Part shown: positions 1 through 8,259 of the stretch, piece after piece
Position numbering within the stretch: the stretch's first letter is position 1
How the letters are laid out: every line of letters starts with the position of its first letter
DNA from: Elstera sp043721315
GTDB taxonomy: Bacteria > Pseudomonadota > Alphaproteobacteria > Elsterales > Elsteraceae
DNA length: 64,000 nt
Assembly: GCA_043721315.1 (NCBI GenBank)
Contig: JAYSQZ010000001.1
Coordinates: forward strand, 39,838 to 103,837
Direction of reading: 5' to 3'
Translations under genes and position numbers: made by a program
Notes under the pieces: generated by a model
Told to the model about the DNA's origin: nothing
What the model saw: only the letters and a program-made list of their open reading frames with translations
The model's database searches: none

Positions 1-5
1 CTGAT

Positions 6-24
6 CCCCGCGCATGACACGGGG
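6..24. other. short hairpin upstream of yajC
   Basis: A 5-bp GC stem (CCCCG at 6-10, CGGGG at 20-24) with a 9-nt loop is followed by a short AT stretch. It may be the terminator of a gene to the left of the window or a leader hairpin of yajC. There is no real U-tract, so the call is weak. Confidence 0.25.
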
Positions 25-48
25 AAATTCTTATCCGATGGAGTGACT

Positions 49-411
49 ATGTTTATTTCCCCCGCTTTCGCTCAAGACGCTGCCGCTGCCTCTTCGGGCG
101 GTATCAACAACATGCTTATACAGTTCGGTCCGCTGATTCTGATCTTCATCGTTTTCTACTTCCTGCTCATTCGTCCGCAGCAGAAGAAGGCGAAGACTCA
201 CCGGGAAATGCTGGGTAACGTGCGCCGGGGCGACCGGATTGTTACCACGGGCGGCATTATCGGCACCGTGACCAAAGCGGAAGGCGATGCCGAGCTTCAA
301 ATTGAAATCGCTGAAGGCGTGCGTATCCGCATTCTGCGCGGGGCCGTGAGCGACGTTCTCGCCAAAACCGATCCCGTAAAGTTCGAGGTTAAAGAAGAGA
401 CCAAAGCCTAA
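49..411 (+). CDS. yajC: Sec translocase accessory protein YajC
   Basis: Small inner-membrane subunit that associates with SecD and SecF in the auxiliary Sec complex. The protein has one transmembrane helix (about residues 24-46, rich in L/I/F), then the family-typical RPQQKKAK motif and a basic cytoplasmic domain with GDRIVTTGGIIG. I chose the ATG at 49 because GGAG at 40-43 is well placed for it. An in-frame GTG at 43 would overlap that ribosome binding site. The next genes are secD and secF, the usual order in Proteobacteria. Confidence 0.96.
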   Translation: MFISPAFAQDAAAASSGGINNMLIQFGPLILIFIVFYFLLIRPQQKKAKTHREMLGNVRRGDRIVTTGGIIGTVTKAEGDAELQIEIAEGVRIRILRGAVSDVLAKTDPVKFEVKEETKA

Positions 412-462
412 CCCAAGGCTTTTCAAAGGGGAGGGCTGTTCCTCTCCCCAATACTTTTGAGC

Positions 463-510
463 GTTTAGAGCGCTTTCCGTTCGCATCAGCTTACGAAAAA
501 CGCTCTAAAC
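463..510. terminator. inverted repeat between yajC and secD
   Basis: A perfect 10-bp inverted repeat (GTTTAGAGCG at 463-472, CGCTCTAAAC at 501-510) with a 28-nt spacer is followed by TTTTG. A smaller GGGGAG/CTCCCC hairpin lies just upstream, near 429-449. The pair could attenuate transcription between yajC and secD. It could also be a dispersed intergenic palindrome, since a TTTAGAG/CTCTAA relative occurs near 50780-50797. Confidence 0.4.
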
Positions 511-584
511 TTTTGTTCTATTAAGCAGATGCGTCGTCGCGGGTGATCCTACCCGCTCGGGATTTGCTCTAAGGGATACGTCCC

Positions 585-2135
585 ATGTATTTTGCCCGCT
601 GGAAAGCGTGGACGATTTGGATTGTTACGATCCTGTCGCTTCTCATTGCCGCTCCTAATCTCGTTTCCAAAGCGACGCTGGAAAGCTTGCCGAGCTATAT
701 CCCCGCGCGTCAGGTGAGCCTTGGGCTTGATCTGCAAGGCGGCTCGCATCTGCTGTTGCAGGTCGATCTTGCGACGGTCGAGCGCGACCGTATGGCGAAT
801 TTGGTCGATACCATTCGGGGCGATTTGCGGCGGGAGACGATCAACTTCAGCGGCATTGCCCAAGATGGCGCACAGATCACCTTGAAGCTGAACGATGGGG
901 TGGACCGCGACGTCGCGCGCCGCGCGATTGAAACGGCAGAGCCTGATTTAAACGTGGCGATTGCAGCCGATGGGTTGGTAACGCTCACCTTGAAGCCGTC
1001 GGCGATTATCGCCAAACGCAATGCCGCCCTTCAGCAATCCATCGAAATCATCCGCCGCCGTGTCGATGAAACCGGCACGAAAGAGCCGCGTATTCAGCAG
1101 CAGGGGACGGATCGAATTCTCGTGCAGCTTCCTGGCGTGCGCGAGCCTGATCGCATTAAAGCGCTGATCGGTACGACGGCAAAGCTGGCGTTTCGGATGG
1201 TTAATACCGATGCGAACCCCCTAGCCCGCGCCCCCGTTGGCTCGGAAGTTCTGCCGTCGGAGCGCGGGGAGCAGGCTCCCGCCTATGTGGTAAACAAGCG
1301 CGTGATGGTTAGCGGCGAGAACCTTGTCGATGCTCAACCGAGCTTCCAGGACGGCCAACCTGTTGTTAGCTTCCGCTTCGATTCGGTCGGCTCGCGCCGC
1401 TTTGGCGATGCGACGACGGAGAATGTCGGCAAGCCGTTCGCTATCGTGCTGGACAATAAGGTGATTTCCGCCCCGGTGATCCGGGAGCCGATTACCGGCG
1501 GGCGCGGGATTATTTCGGGCAACTTCACCACGCAATCAGCCAGTGACCTATCGGTGCTGTTGCGCGCCGGCGCACTGCCTGCGCCCCTGAAGATCATTGA
1601 AGAGCGCACCGTAGGGCCGGATTTGGGGGCGGATGCTATTCGCGCCGGGCTTTATTCGGTCTTAGGTGGCCTTGTGATGATTATGATTTACATGATCGTC
1701 TCTTACGGCACTTTCGGCGCTTTTGCCGTTATCGCGTTGATCCTGAACTTGATTATGACGATTGCGGCCCTGTCGCTTTTGCAAGCCACGCTAACGCTGC
1801 CTGGGATTGCCGGGATGCTGATTGCCGTAGGGTTAGCGGTCGATGCGAATATTCTCATCAACGAGCGTATTCGCGAAGAAACTAAGCTCGGGCGTAGCGC
1901 CATCGCCTCAATTGATTCGGGCTTCAAGCGCGCGTTCGCGACGATCGTCGATGCGAACTTGACGACGATGATCAAGATGGTGCTGCTGTACGCGCTTGGT
2001 TCCGGGCCAATCAAGGGCTTTGCCGTAACCACGTCCTTAGGGATTCTCACCTCCATGTTCACCGCGACTGTTATGGTGCGGTACATGATTGGTTTGTGGT
2101 ACGCGCGCAATCGCCCGTCGAAACTGCCGCTGTAA
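585..2135 (+). CDS. secD: protein translocase subunit SecD
   Basis: Inner-membrane RND-superfamily subunit that uses the proton-motive force to complete export through SecYEG. The 516 residues begin with a transmembrane helix (about 9-28), followed by the family motif GLDLQGG at 47-53. A large periplasmic region comes next, then a C-terminal bundle of transmembrane helices (from about 350) containing GLAVDANILINERIREE, the conserved SecD TM4 signature. The length is normal. secF starts 16 bp downstream. Confidence 0.98.
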   Translation: MYFARWKAWTIWIVTILSLLIAAPNLVSKATLESLPSYIPARQVSLGLDLQGGSHLLLQVDLATVERDRMANLVDTIRGDLRRETINFSGIAQDGAQITLKLNDGVDRDVARRAIETAEPDLNVAIAADGLVTLTLKPSAIIAKRNAALQQSIEIIRRRVDETGTKEPRIQQQGTDRILVQLPGVREPDRIKALIGTTAKLAFRMVNTDANPLARAPVGSEVLPSERGEQAPAYVVNKRVMVSGENLVDAQPSFQDGQPVVSFRFDSVGSRRFGDATTENVGKPFAIVLDNKVISAPVIREPITGGRGIISGNFTTQSASDLSVLLRAGALPAPLKIIEERTVGPDLGADAIRAGLYSVLGGLVMIMIYMIVSYGTFGAFAVIALILNLIMTIAALSLLQATLTLPGIAGMLIAVGLAVDANILINERIREETKLGRSAIASIDSGFKRAFATIVDANLTTMIKMVLLYALGSGPIKGFAVTTSLGILTSMFTATVMVRYMIGLWYARNRPSKLPL

Positions 2136-2151
2136 GGCCGGGAGAAGTCTC

Positions 2152-3108
2152 ATGTATTACGTTCGTCTCGTTCCCGACGGAACCCGCATTCAGTTCATGA
2201 AGGGCCGCATTGCCGGTTTGGCGGTGTCGGCTATTCTCTCCATCCTGTCGGTCGTGCTGTATTTTGCGCCGGGCGTGAATTTGGGTGTGGACTTCCGGGG
2301 GGGCATCGTCATGGAAGCCCGCCTGACCCAGCCGGCCGATTTCGGCGCGATCCGCAATAGCCTAACCTCGCTCGATCTTGGGCACATCGGTTTGCAGGAA
2401 ATCGGCACGCCCACGGATGTCTCTATCGCGATAGAACGTCAGCCGGGCGACGATGAGGCGCAGCAGAAGGCGGTGAATGCGGTTCGCCAGCGCCTTATTG
2501 CCGATTACCCAGGGGTTAGCTTCCAGCGCGTTGAAGCGGTGGGGGCAGCCGTGAGCGGGGAGTTGTTCGCTAATGGGATGATCGCCCTCGGCCTGTCACT
2601 GGTCGCCATGCTCGCTTATATCTGGTTCCGGTTCGAGTGGCAGTTTGGGGTTGGTGCCGTCGTAACCCTTATTCTCGACGTGACCAAAACCGTGGGTTTC
2701 TACGTGCTGTTCAATCTGGAGTTCAACCTCTCCAGTATTGCCGCCATTCTTGCCATCATGGGCTATTCCATCAACGATAAGGTGGTGGTTTATGATCGAG
2801 TGCGCGAGAATTTGCGGAAATACAAAGCCATGCCGCTGCGCGAATTGATTGATTTGTCGATCAATGAAACCCTGAACCGCACGATCGGCACGTCAGCGGC
2901 CAGCTTTCTGTCGGCGATGCCGCTGATCATTTTCGGCGGGGAAGCCTTGCGGGAGTTCTCCTTGGTAATGCTGTTCGGCATTTTCATCGCCACGTCTTCC
3001 TCGATCTTCATCGCGGCCCCGATTTTGCTGTTCTTGGGCGAAAACCGCCTGCGGCGGGGCACCGCCCCAGTAGAGCCGAGTAAAACTGCCGAGACTCCGG
3101 CGCGCTAA
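2152..3108 (+). CDS. secF: protein translocase subunit SecF
   Basis: Partner of SecD. The 318-residue protein has an N-terminal transmembrane helix (about 18-39), the family motif GVDFRGG at 45-51, a short periplasmic domain and five C-terminal helices with GYSINDKVVVYDRVREN. The reading frame is open further upstream into secD. The ATG at 2152 is preferred because GGAGAAG lies at 2141-2147 and the protein then begins with the expected sequence before TM1. Only 2 bp separate it from the next gene. Confidence 0.97.
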   Translation: MYYVRLVPDGTRIQFMKGRIAGLAVSAILSILSVVLYFAPGVNLGVDFRGGIVMEARLTQPADFGAIRNSLTSLDLGHIGLQEIGTPTDVSIAIERQPGDDEAQQKAVNAVRQRLIADYPGVSFQRVEAVGAAVSGELFANGMIALGLSLVAMLAYIWFRFEWQFGVGAVVTLILDVTKTVGFYVLFNLEFNLSSIAAILAIMGYSINDKVVVYDRVRENLRKYKAMPLRELIDLSINETLNRTIGTSAASFLSAMPLIIFGGEALREFSLVMLFGIFIATSSSIFIAAPILLFLGENRLRRGTAPVEPSKTAETPAR

Positions 3109-3110
3109 CG

Positions 3111-3482
3111 ATGGTTGATATTACCCCGCTTCTTCCGGGCAATCGGCAGGTTATCGAGCGTTATGGCGAGAGCGGCTTTCGCATTTCGGGCGTGGCCTGG
3201 GCCTCTTCGGTCCTAGTCCGTCCGGCCCAAACCTTTGCTTGGGATGTAAGCCGTCTGGAAGACATCACAGAAGATAGCCTTGCGCCGCTTTTCGATGGAA
3301 GCGTGGAAGTACTGCTGATTGGGTGCGGCGCGCGCATCGCCATGGTCCCACCGAAATTGCGCGCTGCCGTTCGGGCACGCGGGCCAGTCATCGACGCGAT
3401 GGATACAGGGGCGGCTTGCCGTACCTATAATGTGCTGCTGGCCGAAGATCGGCGCGTTGCGGCAGCGTTGATTAGGCTTTAG
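3111..3482 (+). CDS. Mth938-like domain protein (DUF498)
   Basis: A 123-residue soluble protein of the Mth938/NDUFAF3-like family. The family is known from structure, and its eukaryotic members help assemble respiratory complex I. The bacterial role is not settled. The sequence shows the typical 'I..YG..GFRI.G....S' start and a 'LLIGCG.....P..LR..' segment near residues 70-88. It begins 2 bp after secF and is almost certainly cotranscribed with it, an arrangement common in Alphaproteobacteria. Its stop overlaps by 4 bp the end of the convergent methyltransferase gene. Confidence 0.85.
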   Translation: MVDITPLLPGNRQVIERYGESGFRISGVAWASSVLVRPAQTFAWDVSRLEDITEDSLAPLFDGSVEVLLIGCGARIAMVPPKLRAAVRARGPVIDAMDTGAACRTYNVLLAEDRRVAAALIRL

Positions 3483-4468
3483 GCGAGTTTGGCGATCAAA
3501 AGGCTCATGCCGCCGCCTAGGAGCGCTAAGCGTGGTTCGCCATAACCGGTCTGCTTCAGCCATGCGCGATAGTCTGCCAAGCGATAGGCCGCGCCCGCTT
3601 CGTAATAGTTGAGAAAGAGCAGATCGGCCCCCAAAGCCAGGGCAGGACCGGCCTCATCATCGGTTAGGCAATAGCCGATGATGGCGAGTTGCCCTTGGGG
3701 GGCGAGGGCAGTGCGGGCCGTCCGCAGGGCTGCTAAAATCTGCTCAGGCCCAAAAAGCTGCAAGAAGCAACGCATCACTGCGAGATCGAAACCGCCGGGC
3801 AGGGGGCCAGCAATCGCATCGCCCGCAATCACCGTCACGTCTGCGCCGCCCGGCTGCTCATCAAGCAGCACCCGCGTGTGGGGGGCCACGTCTGGGAGTT
3901 CGACGATGCTGGCGGCAATCTGCGGGTGCGCTTGCCGGATGGTTGTGGTTAACGCGCCGGAGCCGCCAGCAATATCGAGCAGGCGATGCACGTGTGAAAA
4001 ATCTACATGCTTCAGCAGCGCCCTTCCCCCGGCAACCGCCTGTGGTGCCAACCCGCGCAGAATGGCGAGCGTGCGGGCGGGGTCGCCATCGCTGAAACTC
4101 AGCAACGCGGCGGGGGCGTGGCTGCGGATCGAGGCGGAGGTTTCGAGGCAGGCGCGCCAGCCCTCGGCATAGGCCGACGCCGCTGCGCCGCGATAGGCGG
4201 GTTCCCCCTTCACCAAGGTTTTCGCGGCCTCGGGCGAAAGAGCAAAACGCCCCCCACCTTCAAGCGTGAGCAGCCCATAGCCAGCCAAGGTACGGCAGAG
4301 GCGGTGCAGACGCCCTGCATCGACCCCGCCGAGGGAAGCGGCCAAATCTTCTGCCGTTAACGGGCCATCGGCAAGCGGCGAGAAAACATCCAACTCCATC
4401 CCGGCCAACAGTGCGAACGCGCCATAGGCGTTTGTTACGAGGTTTTCGACGAGGCGCGTTTCTGTCAT
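3479..4468 (-). CDS. SAM-dependent O-methyltransferase-like protein
   Basis: A 329-residue class I methyltransferase of the small-molecule O-methyltransferase type (hydroxyneurosporene/acetylserotonin OMT group). Residues 1-90 form a winged-helix dimerisation domain. The SAM-binding glycine-rich motif DIAGGSG lies at 165-171, with an acidic motif II (IVELPDV) about 20 residues later. The catalytic His of plant OMTs is not obvious, so the substrate cannot be named. The gene stands alone on the minus strand between secF and dusB and gives no pathway context. It overlaps the convergent Mth938-like gene by 4 bp. Confidence 0.8.
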   Translation of the reverse strand: MTETRLVENLVTNAYGAFALLAGMELDVFSPLADGPLTAEDLAASLGGVDAGRLHRLCRTLAGYGLLTLEGGGRFALSPEAAKTLVKGEPAYRGAAASAYAEGWRACLETSASIRSHAPAALLSFSDGDPARTLAILRGLAPQAVAGGRALLKHVDFSHVHRLLDIAGGSGALTTTIRQAHPQIAASIVELPDVAPHTRVLLDEQPGGADVTVIAGDAIAGPLPGGFDLAVMRCFLQLFGPEQILAALRTARTALAPQGQLAIIGYCLTDDEAGPALALGADLLFLNYYEAGAAYRLADYRAWLKQTGYGEPRLALLGGGMSLLIAKLA

Positions 4469-4607
4469 CTCTCAAATCCTCTCCAGGGTAGGTTAACCCT
4501 CCGCTGTGCAGGGAGCTTTGACAAGAGGGCGCTTGTCGGAAAGCTTCAGGAAGGGTAGCTTAAGTTCTGCCTAATCCGTAGTCATCAATAGAAGGAATGC
4601 CCAAAAT

Positions 4608-5612
4608 ATGGGCTTGATGATTGGTTCTATAGCACTCGACGCGCCGGTTCTGTTGGCCCCCATGTCGGGAATCAGTGATTTACCGTTCCGGCGCTTGGTA
4701 AAGCGCTTCGGGGCAGGGTTAGTCGTGTCCGAAATGATTGCATCGGAGTCCCTGGCGCGCGGCCATAAAACCACGCTGGCGATGGCGAAAACTGAAAGCG
4801 ACGAGCAACCGGCTGCCGTGCAACTGGCGGGGTGCGATCCCGCGATCATGGCGGAAGCCGCGCGGGTGAACGAGGCCAATGGGGCGGCCATTATCGACAT
4901 CAACATGGGTTGCCCGGTGAAGAAGGTCGTGAACGGGCAGGCAGGCTCCGCCCTGATGCGCGATGAAGCCAAAGCGCTGGCGATCATTGAGGCCGTGGTG
5001 AAGGCCGTTTCGATCCCGGTAACGCTCAAGATGCGCCTGGGTTGGGATTGGGACGCGCTCAATGCCCCGTCACTGGCGCGAAAAGCGGAGGCAGCGGGCA
5101 TTCAGATGATCACCGTTCACGGGCGCACGCGGATGCAGTTCTACACGGGGTCCGCCGATTGGAGCCGCGTGCGCGATACGGTTGCGGCAGTATCGGTGCC
5201 GGTGATCGTCAATGGCGATATTCTGTCGCTCACTGATGTGCGGGCGGCACTGGATCAATCGGGCGCGGCGGGGGTGATGATCGGGCGCGGCTGCTGTGGG
5301 CGACCGTGGTTTGCTGGCCAAGTCGCAGCTTACCTTGCGCGCGGTGAGATCCTGCCAGATCCGCATTTGAGCCAGAAAGCCGCGCTTCTCCAAGAGCATT
5401 TCACGGCCCTCCTGGCCCATTACGGCACGGAGCAAGGGCTTCGCATCGCCCGGAAGCATCTGGCCTGGTATGGGGAGGCGCTGCTAGCGACCGATGATCC
5501 GGCGCTGGCAGCTTTTCGCGCTATCGTCAACCATTCAGCCGAGCCGGAGCCGGTGATTGCGGCGATTAACGCGCTCATCGGGGCCGCAGCTGGGCAAAAG
5601 AGGGCGGCATGA
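4608..5612 (+). CDS. dusB: tRNA-dihydrouridine synthase DusB (NifR3)
   Basis: FMN-dependent enzyme that reduces uridines in the tRNA D-loop. The TIM-barrel motifs are clear: LLAPMSGISDLPFR at 15-28, the NMGCPVKKV segment with catalytic Cys102, TVHGRTR near 164, and the GVMIGRG phosphate-binding loop near 222. The gene heads the ntr cluster, the classical nifR3-ntrB-ntrC order of Alphaproteobacteria. Its TGA overlaps the ATG of ntrB (ATGA), implying translational coupling. Confidence 0.96.
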   Translation: MGLMIGSIALDAPVLLAPMSGISDLPFRRLVKRFGAGLVVSEMIASESLARGHKTTLAMAKTESDEQPAAVQLAGCDPAIMAEAARVNEANGAAIIDINMGCPVKKVVNGQAGSALMRDEAKALAIIEAVVKAVSIPVTLKMRLGWDWDALNAPSLARKAEAAGIQMITVHGRTRMQFYTGSADWSRVRDTVAAVSVPVIVNGDILSLTDVRAALDQSGAAGVMIGRGCCGRPWFAGQVAAYLARGEILPDPHLSQKAALLQEHFTALLAHYGTEQGLRIARKHLAWYGEALLATDDPALAAFRAIVNHSAEPEPVIAAINALIGAAAGQKRAA

Positions 5613-6724
5613 CCAGCGCCCCCCCAACCGCGCGGCAAGTAGCTGACAAACCCCTAAAGCCGATTGAAGAGCATATTCTTATCAATGCCTTGCCCTATGT
5701 TGTTGTTGTTTTAGACGAGAATAATCGCATCCGCCTACTCAATATCACCGCCGAACAGTTTCTCGGCGTGTCGTCCGCCCAAGCGCTCGGCGGGGTGTTG
5801 ACCGATTATCTGGCGGGGGACAGCCCCCTGTTGGCCCTGATAGCGCTGTGCCGGGGTAAGGGGCGCAGTGTGGCGGAACATGGGGTTCTGCTGGAAGGCC
5901 CGCGCTTGCCTGCCCGCCGCGTTACGGTTGATGTAACGCCCGTCATCGAGCGGCCCGGCACACTGCTGATTGCGGTGCGCCAGCAAACCATCGCCTCCAA
6001 AATAGATCAGCAAATGTCCAGCCGAGGCGCAGCACGCTCGGTCACGGCGATGGCGGCGATGCTGGCCCATGAGGTGAAAAACCCCCTGAGCGGCATTCGC
6101 GGCGCGGCGCAACTGCTGGAAACGGCGGCCTCCCCCGACGACCAGATGCTCACCCGCTTGATTGTCGATGAAGTGGACCGGATCAAGGCTCTGGTGAACC
6201 GGATGGAGGTTTTCTCCGACAGTCGGGCGTTGCAGCGCGAACCCGTGAACATTCATCAAGTTTTGGATCACGTCCGCAAGTTGGCGCAATCCGGCTTTGC
6301 CCGCGATCATCGGTTTATCGAACTCTACGATCCGTCCTTGCCGCCCGTTTACGGCAACCGCGACATGCTGGTGCAGGTATTTTTGAATCTCATCAAAAAT
6401 GCCGCCGAAGCAACGCCCACTCTCGGCGGGGAGATTACCCTGAAAACCGCCTATCAACACGGCGTGCGCTTAGAGGTGCCTGGCGCGAAAACGCGAGTGC
6501 ATCTGCCCTTAGTCGTGACCGTGCAGGATAATGGCGAGGGAATTCCCGACGATCTTCAGCCGCATCTCTTCGATGCCTTCGTCACGACGAAGACAAATGG
6601 TTCCGGCCTGGGACTTGCATTGGTCGCCAAGATCATCGGCGATCATGGCGGCGTCGTGGAGGTGGATAGCCAACCGAGACGCACGACCTTTCGGGTTTAT
6701 CTGCCGATGGTGCCGAACCGCTAA
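5609..6724 (+). CDS. ntrB: nitrogen regulation sensor kinase NtrB
   Basis: Soluble PAS-containing histidine kinase/phosphatase that is controlled by PII and phosphorylates NtrC under nitrogen limitation. A PAS domain covers about residues 20-130. The H-box AHEVKNPLSGIRG carries His154. The ATPase domain shows the N-box NLIKNAAEA and the G boxes DNGEGIP and GSGLGLA. There are no transmembrane segments, as expected for NtrB. The start overlaps the dusB stop by 4 bp. Confidence 0.96.
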   Translation: MTSAPPTARQVADKPLKPIEEHILINALPYVVVVLDENNRIRLLNITAEQFLGVSSAQALGGVLTDYLAGDSPLLALIALCRGKGRSVAEHGVLLEGPRLPARRVTVDVTPVIERPGTLLIAVRQQTIASKIDQQMSSRGAARSVTAMAAMLAHEVKNPLSGIRGAAQLLETAASPDDQMLTRLIVDEVDRIKALVNRMEVFSDSRALQREPVNIHQVLDHVRKLAQSGFARDHRFIELYDPSLPPVYGNRDMLVQVFLNLIKNAAEATPTLGGEITLKTAYQHGVRLEVPGAKTRVHLPLVVTVQDNGEGIPDDLQPHLFDAFVTTKTNGSGLGLALVAKIIGDHGGVVEVDSQPRRTTFRVYLPMVPNR

Positions 6725-6759
6725 CGCGGCTGCGTGAGGGATTTATAGGGGGGCGACGT

Positions 6760-8205
6760 ATGACAGGCAGCACCATTCTGGTCGCAGACGATGATCGCGC
6801 TATTCGGACGGTGCTAACCCAGGCCCTCACTCGGCTGGGGTACGAGGTCCGTACCACGGCGATGGCATCGACCCTGTGGTCGTGGGTGGAGGCGGGCGAC
6901 GGCGATTTGGTTATCACCGACGTGATTATGCCCGACGCCAATGGGCTGGATCTGGTGCCGCGCATCCGCAAACTGCGACCGAACCTGCGGGTTATCGTTA
7001 TGAGCGCGCAGAATACGCTGATGACGGCAGTGAAAGCCGCCGAGGTGGGTGCGTTCGACTATTTACCGAAACCTTTCGATCTGAACGAGTTTATGCGGAT
7101 TGTGCAGCGGGCGCTCACGGTTCAGGGCGAAGCCTCGTCCATCCCCAGTGATTTGGTGGAGGGGGAAGAGCAACTGCCGCTGATTGGCCGATCGCCCGCG
7201 ATGCAGGAAATCTACCGCGTGCTCGCCCGCCTGATGGGCACCGATCTTACCGTGATGATTACGGGCGAAAGCGGCACGGGGAAGGAACTGGTCGCCCGCG
7301 CACTGCACGATTACGGTAAACGCCGGGGTGGGCCGTTCGTGGCCGTGAATATGGCGGCAATCCCGCGCGAGTTGATCGAGTCTGACCTGTTTGGGCACGA
7401 AAAGGGCGCCTTCACCGGCGCACACAGTCGCTCAGTCGGGCGGTTCGAGCAGGCCCAGGGCGGCACGCTGTTTCTCGATGAAATCGGCGATATGCCGCTC
7501 GAAGCGCAAACGCGGCTGCTGCGCGTGCTGCAAGAGGGTGAATATACCACCATTGGGGGGCGCACGGCGATTAAGGCCGACGTGCGGATTGTCGCCGCCA
7601 CGCACCGGGATTTGCGCCAACTTATTCGGCTAGGGCAGTTCCGGGAGGATTTGTTCTATCGGCTGAATGTTGTGCCCATTCGTCTGCCGCCGTTGCGGGA
7701 GCGCAACGAGGATGTTCCAGCCTTAGCCCGCCATTTCCTTAAAATCGCGACGAACGAAGGGCTGCCGCAGAAATCCCTCAGCCAAGGCGCTTTAGATCGG
7801 CTGCGCGCCCACCGTTGGCCGGGAAATGTGCGCGAACTTGAGAATATGATGCGCCGTTTTGCCGCCCTCTATAGCCAAGAGGTGATCGGGGTTGACGTGA
7901 TCGAGCAGGAACTAGCCGATAGTGCGCCAGAACAGGCCCCCGACCGCGCGCCGGAAAGCGATAATCTTAGCGGCGCGGTGGAACGCCACCTGAAAGACTA
8001 TTTTGCGGCTCATAAGGATCAGCTTCCCGCCGCAGGGTTGTATGATCGGATATTGCGGGAGGTTGAGCGGCCCTTGCTGCTGCTCACCTTGGCCGCAACC
8101 CGAGGCAATCAGATTAAGGCGGCGGAACTGCTGGGACTAAACCGTAATACGCTTCGCAAAAAAATTCGGGAATTGGACATTCAGGTAATGCGCGGGATAA
8201 GATAA
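6760..8205 (+). CDS. ntrC: nitrogen regulation response regulator NtrC
   Basis: Sigma-54-dependent activator of nitrogen-assimilation promoters. The receiver domain has the acidic pocket DDD (10-12) and phospho-acceptor Asp54. The central AAA+ domain has GESGTGKE, an intact GAFTGA loop (HEKGAFTGA) and DEIGDMP. A Fis-type helix-turn-helix closes the protein (NQIKAAELLGLNRNTLRKKI). The total is 481 residues, normal for the family. The gene follows ntrB by 35 bp with GGGGCGACGT before the ATG. Confidence 0.97.
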   Translation: MTGSTILVADDDRAIRTVLTQALTRLGYEVRTTAMASTLWSWVEAGDGDLVITDVIMPDANGLDLVPRIRKLRPNLRVIVMSAQNTLMTAVKAAEVGAFDYLPKPFDLNEFMRIVQRALTVQGEASSIPSDLVEGEEQLPLIGRSPAMQEIYRVLARLMGTDLTVMITGESGTGKELVARALHDYGKRRGGPFVAVNMAAIPRELIESDLFGHEKGAFTGAHSRSVGRFEQAQGGTLFLDEIGDMPLEAQTRLLRVLQEGEYTTIGGRTAIKADVRIVAATHRDLRQLIRLGQFREDLFYRLNVVPIRLPPLRERNEDVPALARHFLKIATNEGLPQKSLSQGALDRLRAHRWPGNVRELENMMRRFAALYSQEVIGVDVIEQELADSAPEQAPDRAPESDNLSGAVERHLKDYFAAHKDQLPAAGLYDRILREVERPLLLLTLAATRGNQIKAAELLGLNRNTLRKKIRELDIQVMRGIR

Positions 8206-8259
8206 GCCTTGAGACCGAGGGGGCAGGCCGCCCCGTTCGGAATTGCTTGAGGAGCACCT

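Noticed and set aside
3479..4468. Methyltransferase as part of a carotenoid or antibiotic cluster
   Set aside because: No biosynthetic neighbours; it lies alone between Sec and ntr genes, so no pathway can be supported.
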